From Candidatus Symbiothrix sp. (lineage in GTDB: Bacteria > Bacteroidota > Bacteroidia > Bacteroidales > Azobacteroidaceae), in NCBI GenBank assembly GCA_031284765.1, contig JAITXK010000064.1:1-7137 (forward strand): a stretch of DNA of 7,137 bases, in the 5' to 3' direction. The notes below the pieces were generated by a model, which did no database searches, was not told the DNA's origin, and saw only the letters and a list, made by a program, of their open reading frames with translations. Positions 1-6,588 of the stretch are shown piece by piece; the first letter of the stretch is position 1, and each line of letters opens with the position of its first letter. Both the position numbers and the translations under genes were made by a program.

Positions 1-42
1 TCGCTAGCGTTCATCCTGAGCCAGGATCAAACTCTTCTTTGT
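1..42 (-). rRNA. rrs: 16S ribosomal RNA, 5' end only (partial)
   Basis: The minus strand reads AGAGTTTGATCCTGGCTCAG at the left edge, the near-universal 5' segment of bacterial 16S rRNA, followed by GATGAACGCTAGCGA, a form common in Bacteroidota. Aligning GAGTTTG with E. coli positions 9-15 places mature nucleotide 1 near position 42, so only about 42 bases of the gene are present and the rest lies beyond the left edge. The exact mature end is inferred by alignment. The gene points the same way as all protein genes in the window and has its own strong promoter upstream. Confidence 0.97.
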
Positions 43-288
43 TAATTTGTTCTTTTTATTTTTCCTCGCTCTTTGTGCTATCCCTGTTATTCTTTTAATA
101 TCATCCTTATTGCTAAAGAGGCTATCGCAGAATTGACTTTGTATAGGTTCTTTTTTTTACCCAAAAACTATTCCGCATATTGCTGCCCAATGCTTGCGCT
201 CTGACCTCAATACCCGGTTTTATTGGCTTGTACTACGTTGTATGGAATCATTTCAAAGACCGTTGCATACTCCCCTATCGCGGAAAGC
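43..288 (-). other. rRNA operon leader (5' external transcribed spacer)
   Basis: This stretch lies between the inferred rRNA transcription start and the 16S 5' end, about 245 bases, and I see no credible gene in it. Reading in the direction of transcription it holds GGTCTTTGAAATG (260-249 region), an imperfect hairpin with a GGCAG loop (193-175), an A-rich run (158-150), a boxA-like element (122-109) and an AT-rich stretch just before 16S. Leaders of this kind carry antitermination signals and one half of the 16S processing stem. The other half of that stem would lie past the 16S 3' end, outside the window, so it cannot be tested here. The leader ends are inferred from the promoter and 16S positions. 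Confidence 0.7.
109..122 (-). promoter_or_regulatory. boxA-like antitermination element in the rRNA leader
   Basis: The minus strand reads GCCTCTTTAGCAAT, which matches the E. coli rrn boxA region TGCTCTTTAACAAT at 11 of 14 positions, including the core CTCTTTA. boxA in nascent rRNA is bound by NusB-NusE and protects rRNA transcription from early termination. Its position, inside the leader about 65 bases before 16S, fits. The role is inferred from similarity alone. A weaker TCTTTGAAA match lies earlier in the leader at 260-249. Confidence 0.5.
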
Positions 289-293
289 GGTTG

Positions 294-324
294 CAAAGGT
301 AAGCGGTTTTTTTATAATTGCAAA
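294..324 (-). promoter_or_regulatory. rRNA operon promoter, Bacteroidota type
   Basis: On the minus strand TTTG (324-321) is followed after exactly 19 bases by TACCTTTG (301-294). This fits the -33 TTTG / -7 TAnnTTTG consensus read by the Bacteroidota primary sigma factor at every defined position. The flank upstream of -33 is A/T-rich with A-runs, as expected of an UP-like element at a strong promoter. Transcription should begin a few bases past the -7 box, near 290-286. It is the only good promoter match between the membrane-protein gene and 16S, and it starts 65 bases after that gene's stop codon. Confidence 0.88.
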
Positions 325-389
325 TTTATTTTGGGCCTTTTTTTGACATTTTCTACAAATCATTGTGTTTCAACTGAATATTTTTGGAA

Positions 390-1397
390 CTACTTTTTTG
401 AAAATTCATTTTTATAGATTTTTAGCATCAAAAAGAAGCTGGAAAGCAATAAAGGACCAAAAATAATTCCCCAAAAGCCAAACAAATGAATGCCTAAAAT
501 AATTCCGAAAAGGGTGGTTAATGGATGAATATTGGCTTTCTTCTTGAGAAATACCATGCGCACCAAATTATCAACACTCGAAATCACACAAATTCCGTAG
601 GCAAGCAAGACGATGCCTTGCCATAGATGGTCACCGAGAATCAAATTGATGGACATCGGAAGCCAGATTCCTCCCGTGCCAATGACCGGAATCAGGCCGA
701 AAAGGCCGGTAAAAAGTCCCCAAATAACCGGATCGCCCGCATCTAAAATCCAATAGGCTAATGCGGCCGTAATGCCTTGTCCCAACATCACGACAGGAAT
801 ACCAATGGCATTGCCTACAATAATACTATTGGCTTCTTGTTTCATCATCTGAATATTGCTGCCGGACATTGGCAGAAATTGTTCTATGCCGCTCTGAAAG
901 GCTTCGCTTTCTTGCAACATAAAAAACAAGACCAACAACATCATGGCAGCATTGGCCAATACACTCCCCGATACCGAAAGAATGGAGGGAATAATCGAAC
1001 TGACCCAAGCCAGCAAGTTTCGCAATACATCTTCCGAAAAAATATCGTAGCCCCAATTGAGATTCACCCAACCATGAATGTCATGAAAAGTGGACAAAAA
1101 CATTTGAGGGTGGAAATATTGAAGTTTATAGTACAGGATTAAGCCGATACCACCCAATATCAAGATTAAAACGGCCAAAGAAGCGATAATCAAAACGGAC
1201 GTTGCCAAGGTATTGTTCCATCCTTTTTGCCTCAGAAGGCGATGTGGGTTCCGTAAAATCATGTAAAATGTGAAACCACCCAAAAAGGCGCTAACAAAAT
1301 ACCTTAGCTCCGTGAAGATTAACCAAGCAAATCCAATTATCAATAGCAAAAAACCAATTTGCCGGACTTTTTCATTAAACGGTTTTCCTTCGTACAT
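390..1397 (-). CDS. AI-2E/PerM family (UPF0118) membrane protein
   Basis: This 335-residue polytopic inner-membrane protein has the AI-2E transporter / PerM fold. Hydrophobic segments lie near residues 13-29, 32-48, 63-90, 140-161, 194-217, 224-246, 258-276 and 293-327. The long soluble stretch between segments 3 and 4 (about 91-135) is typical of the family. The C-terminal signature is present: SVDNLVR (274-280), HPL (291-293), then the glycine-rich segment ending in FGP (313-315). Members have been linked to export of autoinducer-2, to Na+/H+ antiport and to general permease roles, so the substrate here is unknown. The ATG lies 10 bases past the galE stop, which makes this the last gene of the apparent operon. 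The stop is TAG. No hairpin terminator follows, and the rRNA promoter starts 65 bases later. The family call is firm; the function is not. Confidence 0.9.
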   Translation of the reverse strand: MYEGKPFNEKVRQIGFLLLIIGFAWLIFTELRYFVSAFLGGFTFYMILRNPHRLLRQKGWNNTLATSVLIIASLAVLILILGGIGLILYYKLQYFHPQMFLSTFHDIHGWVNLNWGYDIFSEDVLRNLLAWVSSIIPSILSVSGSVLANAAMMLLVLFFMLQESEAFQSGIEQFLPMSGSNIQMMKQEANSIIVGNAIGIPVVMLGQGITAALAYWILDAGDPVIWGLFTGLFGLIPVIGTGGIWLPMSINLILGDHLWQGIVLLAYGICVISSVDNLVRMVFLKKKANIHPLTTLFGIILGIHLFGFWGIIFGPLLLSSFFLMLKIYKNEFSKK

Positions 1398-1407
1398 ACA
1401 TTTTGTA

Positions 1408-2442
1408 TTACATAATTCCGCGCTCGCGAAGTTTTAATTGCCAATTCCATGCCGATTGAACGGTATCTTCAAGCGTTTCTGCGGCCTTCCAGCCTAAAAC
1501 TTCATTGGCATAACGGGGATTCGCCCAAATTTGCTCTATATCGCCTTCTCTACGTCCGACAATTTTGTGCGGGACTTTGACGCCGGTAGTTTTTTCAAAC
1601 GCGCGGATTAATTCCAAAACAGACACGCCGTTGCCGGTTCCCAAATTGAAGTATTCCAACTGGTCTTTGGATTTGCCTTCCAACAGGCGCTCAATAGCCA
1701 CTACGTGCGCTTTCGACAAATCCACAACGTGGATATAGTCGCGAATGCAAGAGCCGTCAGGTGTGCTGTAATCATCGCCGTAAACAGATAATTCTTTGCG
1801 GATGCCAATAGCCGTCTGCGTAAGATACGGCAGGAGATTTTGAGGAACACCATTCGGCAATTCACCGATTTCGGCCGTTTTGTGCGCACCTATCGGATTG
1901 AAATAGCGCAAAATAATGCTCTTGTAAGGAACTCCGGCATAAATGGCATCGCGGATAATTTCTTCGTTGATTTGTTTCGTATTGCCGTAAGGCGACAAAG
2001 CGGGCTGAATGGGTGCGGATTCATCCACCGGCAAGGTTTCAGGCTGTCCGTAAACCGTGCAAGAAGACGAAAATACGATGCCTTCGACTTTGTATTCCGG
2101 CATCAATTCCAATAAATTTAACAACGACACCAAGTTGTTCCGATAATACAACAAAGGTTTGTGAACCGATTCACCTACCGCCTTGCTGGCCGCAAAATGA
2201 ATGATTCCCTTAATGCCCGGATATTTGTCAAAAACACCCTTCAAGGCAGGATAATCTATGCAATCGACCTGCTCGAAGGCGGGACGTATGCCTGTAATTT
2301 TTTCAATGCCGTCAATGACCTTGGCATTGGAATTGGATAAGTTATCCACAATAACTACTTCATAACCTGCATTTTGCAACTCAACTGTCGTGTGCGAGCC
2401 AATGTATCCGGCGCCACCTGTTACTAATATTTTCCTTTTCAT
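1408..2442 (-). CDS. galE: UDP-glucose 4-epimerase
   Basis: GalE interconverts UDP-glucose and UDP-galactose in the cytoplasm, in the Leloir pathway and in supply of galactose for surface glycans. It is an extended short-chain dehydrogenase of 344 residues, close to the usual ~340. The Rossmann NAD-binding motif is GGAGYIGSH (9-17), with D33-N34 at the end of strand 2. The catalytic serine lies in SSSCTVYG (125-132, S127), and the YxxxK pair is Y152/K156 in SPYGNTK. Other family blocks are NPIGAH (182-187), RDYIHVVDL (234-242) and GRREGDI (297-303). All key residues are intact. Some members also act on UDP-GlcNAc/GalNAc, which the sequence does not settle. The ATG starts 20 bases after the trxB stop, and no promoter motif is seen in the gap, so it is probably co-transcribed with trxB. 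Confidence 0.96.
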   Translation of the reverse strand: MKRKILVTGGAGYIGSHTTVELQNAGYEVVIVDNLSNSNAKVIDGIEKITGIRPAFEQVDCIDYPALKGVFDKYPGIKGIIHFAASKAVGESVHKPLLYYRNNLVSLLNLLELMPEYKVEGIVFSSSCTVYGQPETLPVDESAPIQPALSPYGNTKQINEEIIRDAIYAGVPYKSIILRYFNPIGAHKTAEIGELPNGVPQNLLPYLTQTAIGIRKELSVYGDDYSTPDGSCIRDYIHVVDLSKAHVVAIERLLEGKSKDQLEYFNLGTGNGVSVLELIRAFEKTTGVKVPHKIVGRREGDIEQIWANPRYANEVLGWKAAETLEDTVQSAWNWQLKLRERGIM

Positions 2443-2462
2443 TTTTATTTTATGTATTAAAA

Positions 2463-3407
2463 TTATTCTTCAATGTTATTCAGATAGCGTTCCGCTTCGA
2501 TAGCGGCAATACATCCCGTAGCGGCGGCGACAATGGCTTGGCGATAGTTCGAATCGGTGACATCACCCGCCGCAAAGACACCCGGAAGACGGGTCTTGGC
2601 CGTTCCCCACTGTGTTTTAATATAACCGTTGCCATCGGTTGGAAGGGCATGCCGGAAAATGTCCGAATTGGGCTGATGACCGATGGCCAAAAAGAACCCG
2701 TCGATGGCAATATCCCATCTCTCTTCGTTGGCTTCACCCTGAAACTTTACCAAATGAGCGCCTTCTACAAATTCTTCACCAAACAGGCCGAGGGTGTTGG
2801 TGTTGAACAGGATTTCTATTTTCGGATGCTGAGCCACTCTATCCTGCATTATCTGCGAAGCCCGCAAATACTCTTTACGGACAATCAAATAGACTTTGGA
2901 AGCCAAACCGGCCAAATACAAAGCCTCCTCACAAGCCGAATCGCCCCCACCGACCACAGCCACAACTTTTTTCCGATAGAAAAAGCCATCGCAAGTCGCA
3001 CAAGCCGAAACGCCTTTTCCTTCATACTTTTTCTCATCCGGCAAGCCCAAAAACTTTGCCGTTGCACCGGTACATATTATTAAGGTATCGGTTGCTATTT
3101 CTTTGACTCCATCAATCGTGACTTTGTAGGGGCGCTGGGAGAGGTCGCACGCGGTGGCAATGCCCCGGCGAACATCCGTTCCAAATTGAATGGACTGCTG
3201 TTTTAAATCTTCCATCATGGCAGTACCACTGACGCCGTTGGGGTAACCGGGGAAATTTTCAACTTCCGTCGTAATAGTCAACTGCCCACCGGGCTGAATG
3301 CCCTCGTACAAAACGGGCGACAGATTGGCCCGGGCAGTGTAGATGGCAGCAGTAAAGCCCGCGGGGCCTGAGCCGATAATCAAACAAGTAACTTTTTCGA
3401 TTTCCAT
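2463..3407 (-). CDS. trxB: Thioredoxin-disulfide reductase
   Basis: This cytoplasmic flavoenzyme uses NADPH to reduce oxidised thioredoxin. At 314 residues it has the usual length of the low-molecular-weight bacterial type. The FAD-binding motif is GSGPAG (12-17). The redox-active pair is CATC (C136, C139), followed by D140. The NADPH-domain motif is GGGDSACEEA (153-162). The FAD-side C-terminal motif is GVFAAGDV (276-283), followed by the conserved YRQAIVAAATGC block (288-299). The segment that reads the NADPH 2'-phosphate is VRKEYLRA (176-183), where E. coli has HRRxxxRA: R177 and R182 are kept and the second arginine is lysine. It therefore most likely still uses NADPH. The ATG is only 5 bases after the lolA-like stop, which argues for translation from a shared mRNA. 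Confidence 0.96.
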   Translation of the reverse strand: MEIEKVTCLIIGSGPAGFTAAIYTARANLSPVLYEGIQPGGQLTITTEVENFPGYPNGVSGTAMMEDLKQQSIQFGTDVRRGIATACDLSQRPYKVTIDGVKEIATDTLIICTGATAKFLGLPDEKKYEGKGVSACATCDGFFYRKKVVAVVGGGDSACEEALYLAGLASKVYLIVRKEYLRASQIMQDRVAQHPKIEILFNTNTLGLFGEEFVEGAHLVKFQGEANEERWDIAIDGFFLAIGHQPNSDIFRHALPTDGNGYIKTQWGTAKTRLPGVFAAGDVTDSNYRQAIVAAATGCIAAIEAERYLNNIEE

Positions 3408-3412
3408 AATTT

Positions 3413-4063
3413 TTATCTCAAATCTATTATTTCCGCATTGGGATATTTCTTTTTATCAAAAACAAATTTGCTATCAGGTAAATTACTTTGTTTCTGATAT
3501 TTTGCAATATGAATGCTGTTTTCCATTTTATTCTTATAACTAATATGTATTTTTACCGGCATAAAATCGGTCGAACCGATTTGCAGGATAATTTTAGTCA
3601 TTTCGCTGTTTTTGGCTTGAGGCATCAAGGCGATTTCATGCACCGGTTTGCCGTTTTCACTTTTCTTTTCACCCAAATATGTATAATTGCACCCCTTTTT
3701 ATAGAGCATAAAAAGGGAGGCGGGATTGATAACCTGCAATTCTTCGGCGGAAGGTTCGGTAATGGTGAGTTCATCGTAATTTTTTTGCAATGCCCACTGG
3801 GTTTTCCCATCAAACCATGTTTCCATATCGGGCGTATTCAAATGAAATTTAGCACCTTTCAACTCAATATCGCCTTCAAAACTTTCCGACACGTTTTTCG
3901 ACACATCCTTAATATTCAGGGTAAAATGAACAGAGAGCGCACCGGCTTTCGTAAAAGCTTCGGATGATTTGTCTAAATACTCTTTGGCACGTGCATCCTT
4001 TTGGGCAAATCCTGAAGAGCAAGCTAAAAGAAACGCTACTACTAATACAAAAATCTTTTTCAT
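3413..4063 (-). CDS. LolA-like outer-membrane lipoprotein carrier, periplasmic
   Basis: This 216-residue exported protein resembles the LolA family, periplasmic chaperones that take lipoproteins released by LolCDE to the outer membrane. The N-terminus is a signal peptide: M-K-K, a hydrophobic core (4-14), then GFAQ with likely cleavage after A20. The mature part starts with a helix (about 24-40, AKEYLDKSSEAFTKAG), then alternating short strands including SVHFTLNI, FEGDIELKGAKFHL and the W-x-D-G-x-x-x-W segment (METWFDGKTQWAL, 80-92), a typical LolA-core pattern. A second half follows with ASLFMLYKKG (114-123) and further strands to the C-terminus. A cysteine at 15 in LLAC could be misread as a lipobox. 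The gene lies 35 bases after ftsK and 5 before trxB. The family call is by pattern, and divergence is high, so other LolA/LolB-fold lipid binders remain possible. Confidence 0.8.
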   Translation of the reverse strand: MKKIFVLVVAFLLACSSGFAQKDARAKEYLDKSSEAFTKAGALSVHFTLNIKDVSKNVSESFEGDIELKGAKFHLNTPDMETWFDGKTQWALQKNYDELTITEPSAEELQVINPASLFMLYKKGCNYTYLGEKKSENGKPVHEIALMPQAKNSEMTKIILQIGSTDFMPVKIHISYKNKMENSIHIAKYQKQSNLPDSKFVFDKKKYPNAEIIDLR

Positions 4064-4098
4064 TTTTTTATTCTATTTACAAAATTAGAATGTTTGGA

Positions 4099-6507
4099 CT
4101 AACGCTGGTGCAGATTGTTTAAAATCTGCTCCAAATGAACTTCATCAACAATTAACACTTCGCGGGCTTTGCTGCCTCTGCCGGCACCGACAATATTGGC
4201 GGCCTCCAACTGGTCCATCAAACGGCCTGCACGGTTGAATCCTATTTCAAACTTCCGCTGAAGTAAAGAGGTGGAACCCTGCTGCATGGACACTATCAAG
4301 CGAGCGGCATCATCAAACATGGGGTCTAAATTGGATAAATCGACGGAACCCGGCTTGTCATCGCTTTCGTCGCCGGTGTATTCGGGAAGTTCAAAAGCGG
4401 TGGGATACCCCGGTTGGTTACCGATAAATTTCGATATTTTATCCACTTCGGGCGTATCGACAAACGCGCACTGCACGCGGGTCATATCGCTTCCCTGAAA
4501 GAACAGCAAGTCGCCGCGACCGATTAATTGATTGGCCCCCGGACCATCCAGAATGGTACGAGAATCAATCATGGACGTGACACGGAAAGCAACCCGTGCG
4601 GGGAAGTTCGCCTTTATCGTTCCGGTAATAATATTGGTGGTCGGACGCTGCGTAGCAATAATCATGTGGATGCCGATGGCGCGCGCCTTCTGGGCGATAC
4701 GGGCAATCGGAAGTTCGATTTCCTTGCCGGCCGTCATTATCAAATCGCCGAACTCGTCAATGATAACCACGATATAGGGCATGTATTTATGTCCCTTTTC
4801 GGGATTCAAGCGGCGGTTGATAAACTTTTCGTTGTATTCCTTGACATTGCGCGAACCGGCTTTCTGCAACAAGGCATAGCGGTCGTCCATTTCTTTGGTC
4901 AATGAATTTAAAGTATAAATTACTTTGGTGAAGTCGGTGATTATCGGATTTTCGGAGTCGGGCAACTTGGCCAAAAAATGCTTTTCGATAACCGAATAGA
5001 TACTGAATTCCACCATTTTGGGGTCTATCAATACGAATTTTAATTCTGCGGGATGTTTTTTATACAATAACGACGTGATGGCCGCATTCAACCCGACGGA
5101 CTTTCCCTGTCCCGTGGCGCCGGCAACCAGCAAGTGAGGCATTTTACAAAGGTCAACCATAAATACCTCGTTGGTAATGGTTTTGCCCAAAGCAATCGGC
5201 AAATCGAAAGTAGATTCCTGAAACTTTCGTGAACCGATAATGGAGTGCATCGAAACAATTTTCGGCTCTTTGTTGGGCACTTCAATGCCAATCGTACCTT
5301 TTCCAGGCATGGGAGCTATGATACGGATGCCGATGGCAGCCAAACTCAAAGCGATATCGTCTTCCAGATTGCGGATTTTGGAGATACGGACACCGTCTTG
5401 CGGTACGATTTCGTAGAGGGTAATCGTGGGGCCAACCGTTGCCTTAATCGTCTTTATTTCGATGTTGTAATTGGCCAATGTTTGCTTGATGCGGGTTTTG
5501 TTGTCGCGCTGTTCTTCATCATTGACTTGGGTGTTGCCGAGGTCGTATTTTTGCAACAAGTCCAAGGAAGGTAACTCGTAGTGAGCCAATTCCAAAGTCG
5601 GGTCATAGAGGCCGAATTGCTGAACAAGATCGGAGGAAATATCTTCTTCGGAGTCTTGCTGCCGGTTATTATGGTCAACAGGGGGAACAAAGGAGGGGCG
5701 ACCGGACTGAGGTTGGGGAGTATAAGGCTCGTCTGGGGGAACCTCAATAACAAATTCTTCCGGAGTTTCGGCCGTTGGTACGGCGTCCGGTTCAATCAAA
5801 ATGTCATCTTCTTCCTCATCTTCCTCATCGGTATCGGGCTCCAAAATATTCGTGGAAACTTTCTGAGCCTCTATACGGGATTCCCGGGGAGAGCGTTTCG
5901 TGAGATTCTGAAGAAAAGAGATGGTATTGGCATTCAAAACAGTCATCAAAACAATGAAGACGAAAAGTAATAATAAAAACGTTCCCGGAAGACCGATATC
6001 ATTTATCAACGATTTTGAAATAATAAGGCCATGCTTGCCGCCAATATATAAGGCAGTATCAGCAAAAAAACTGCCAAAGAAGAAGGATAAAGTGACGGAA
6101 GACCAAATGGTCAGCAGGGTGCAAATGATAAAATTGCGGAATAAATTAAAATAACGGGCTTTCATCAAGCGCAAGGCGATAAAAACGACAAACAAGAGCA
6201 GAAAAAGTGTGGAAACACCAAAACCGTCATTCATCAAAAGACTGCTCAGGATGGCGCCACGGGTACCTGTCCAGTTGGTGATTCCATCCACGGAACCGAA
6301 ATAAAACAAGGAAAGTCCTTCGATTCTACTTTGGTCGGCCGCTCCGGTAAAGAGAAAAGAGATGAGTGCGAAACTGGCATAAATCGCCAGCATCAACAAA
6401 ATTAGCCCCGTGATATAATGGGTGGTATTACCGGTAAAAAACGTTTTCAGGCTACCGGCGGAGGTATCTGTATTCTTTTTTGTATGTCTGGTGTTGCCTT
6501 TTGCCAT
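4099..6507 (-). CDS. ftsK: DNA translocase FtsK
   Basis: FtsK is the septum-anchored, ATP-driven pump that clears chromosome ends from the closing septum and, with XerCD, resolves dimers at dif. This one has 802 residues. The N-terminal domain has four membrane helices, near 31-53, 96-115, 124-147 and 173-193. A short linker (about 200-335) is acidic and proline-rich, including a run of D/E at 225-235. The motor's alpha domain (about 337-415) is followed by the RecA-like beta domain with Walker A GATGQGKS (463-470), Walker B VIIDEFGDL (581-589) and the conserved ATQRPTTNIITG block (618-629). A winged-helix gamma domain (about 742-797, with FNRAGRLMDQLE) reads KOPS DNA. All motor motifs are intact. 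The ATG at 6507 follows a candidate promoter by 20 bases. This is the first gene of the probable five-gene operon. Confidence 0.97.
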   Translation of the reverse strand: MAKGNTRHTKKNTDTSAGSLKTFFTGNTTHYITGLILLMLAIYASFALISFLFTGAADQSRIEGLSLFYFGSVDGITNWTGTRGAILSSLLMNDGFGVSTLFLLLFVVFIALRLMKARYFNLFRNFIICTLLTIWSSVTLSFFFGSFFADTALYIGGKHGLIISKSLINDIGLPGTFLLLLFVFIVLMTVLNANTISFLQNLTKRSPRESRIEAQKVSTNILEPDTDEEDEEEDDILIEPDAVPTAETPEEFVIEVPPDEPYTPQPQSGRPSFVPPVDHNNRQQDSEEDISSDLVQQFGLYDPTLELAHYELPSLDLLQKYDLGNTQVNDEEQRDNKTRIKQTLANYNIEIKTIKATVGPTITLYEIVPQDGVRISKIRNLEDDIALSLAAIGIRIIAPMPGKGTIGIEVPNKEPKIVSMHSIIGSRKFQESTFDLPIALGKTITNEVFMVDLCKMPHLLVAGATGQGKSVGLNAAITSLLYKKHPAELKFVLIDPKMVEFSIYSVIEKHFLAKLPDSENPIITDFTKVIYTLNSLTKEMDDRYALLQKAGSRNVKEYNEKFINRRLNPEKGHKYMPYIVVIIDEFGDLIMTAGKEIELPIARIAQKARAIGIHMIIATQRPTTNIITGTIKANFPARVAFRVTSMIDSRTILDGPGANQLIGRGDLLFFQGSDMTRVQCAFVDTPEVDKISKFIGNQPGYPTAFELPEYTGDESDDKPGSVDLSNLDPMFDDAARLIVSMQQGSTSLLQRKFEIGFNRAGRLMDQLEAANIVGAGRGSKAREVLIVDEVHLEQILNNLHQR

Positions 6508-6527
6508 AATTCATTTCAAATTGACGC

Positions 6528-6559
6528 CAAAGGTACAAATTTATATGGATATTGGCACA
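6528..6559 (-). promoter_or_regulatory. Candidate promoter of the ftsK operon
   Basis: The minus strand carries TACCTTTG (6535-6528), a full match to the Bacteroidota -7 box TAnnTTTG and the same octamer as in the rRNA promoter. Twenty bases upstream is TGTG (6559-6556), a 3-of-4 match to the -33 TTTG. The box lies 20 bases before the ftsK ATG, so the predicted 5' leader is only about 12-16 bases. The gap of 81 bases after the aminotransferase gene leaves room for an independent start. The -7 match is strong and the -33 match is weak. Confidence 0.6.
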
Positions 6560-6588
6560 CGGATAAAACGGAAAAAACAGAGCGGGGT

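Noticed and set aside
121..281. CTATCGC occurring twice (122-128 and 275-281) in the rRNA promoter-leader region
   Set aside because: Seven bases repeated twice within about 160 bases is weak, and no flanking homology extends it.
223..417. A 64-codon open frame on the plus strand over the rRNA promoter and leader
   Set aside because: It crosses the rRNA promoter and part of the leader and the 3' end of the PerM-like gene, its translation resembles no family, and it has no promoter.
777..1142. A 121-codon plus-strand open frame inside the PerM-like gene
   Set aside because: It is antisense to a clearly coding gene, low-complexity His/Gln-rich, and matches no family.
2538..3083. A 181-codon plus-strand open frame opposite trxB
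   Set aside because: TrxB has every catalytic motif in its frame; the opposite frame is long only by codon composition and has no recognisable domain.
3419..3426. TAGATTTG, a -7-like box before trxB
   Set aside because: It overlaps the last lolA-like codons, has no -33 partner at 19-21 bases, and would start transcription almost on the trxB ATG.
3488..3967. A 159-codon plus-strand open frame opposite the lolA-like gene
   Set aside because: It is Phe/His-rich shadow sequence with no motif or promoter, while the minus frame has a signal peptide and a family pattern.
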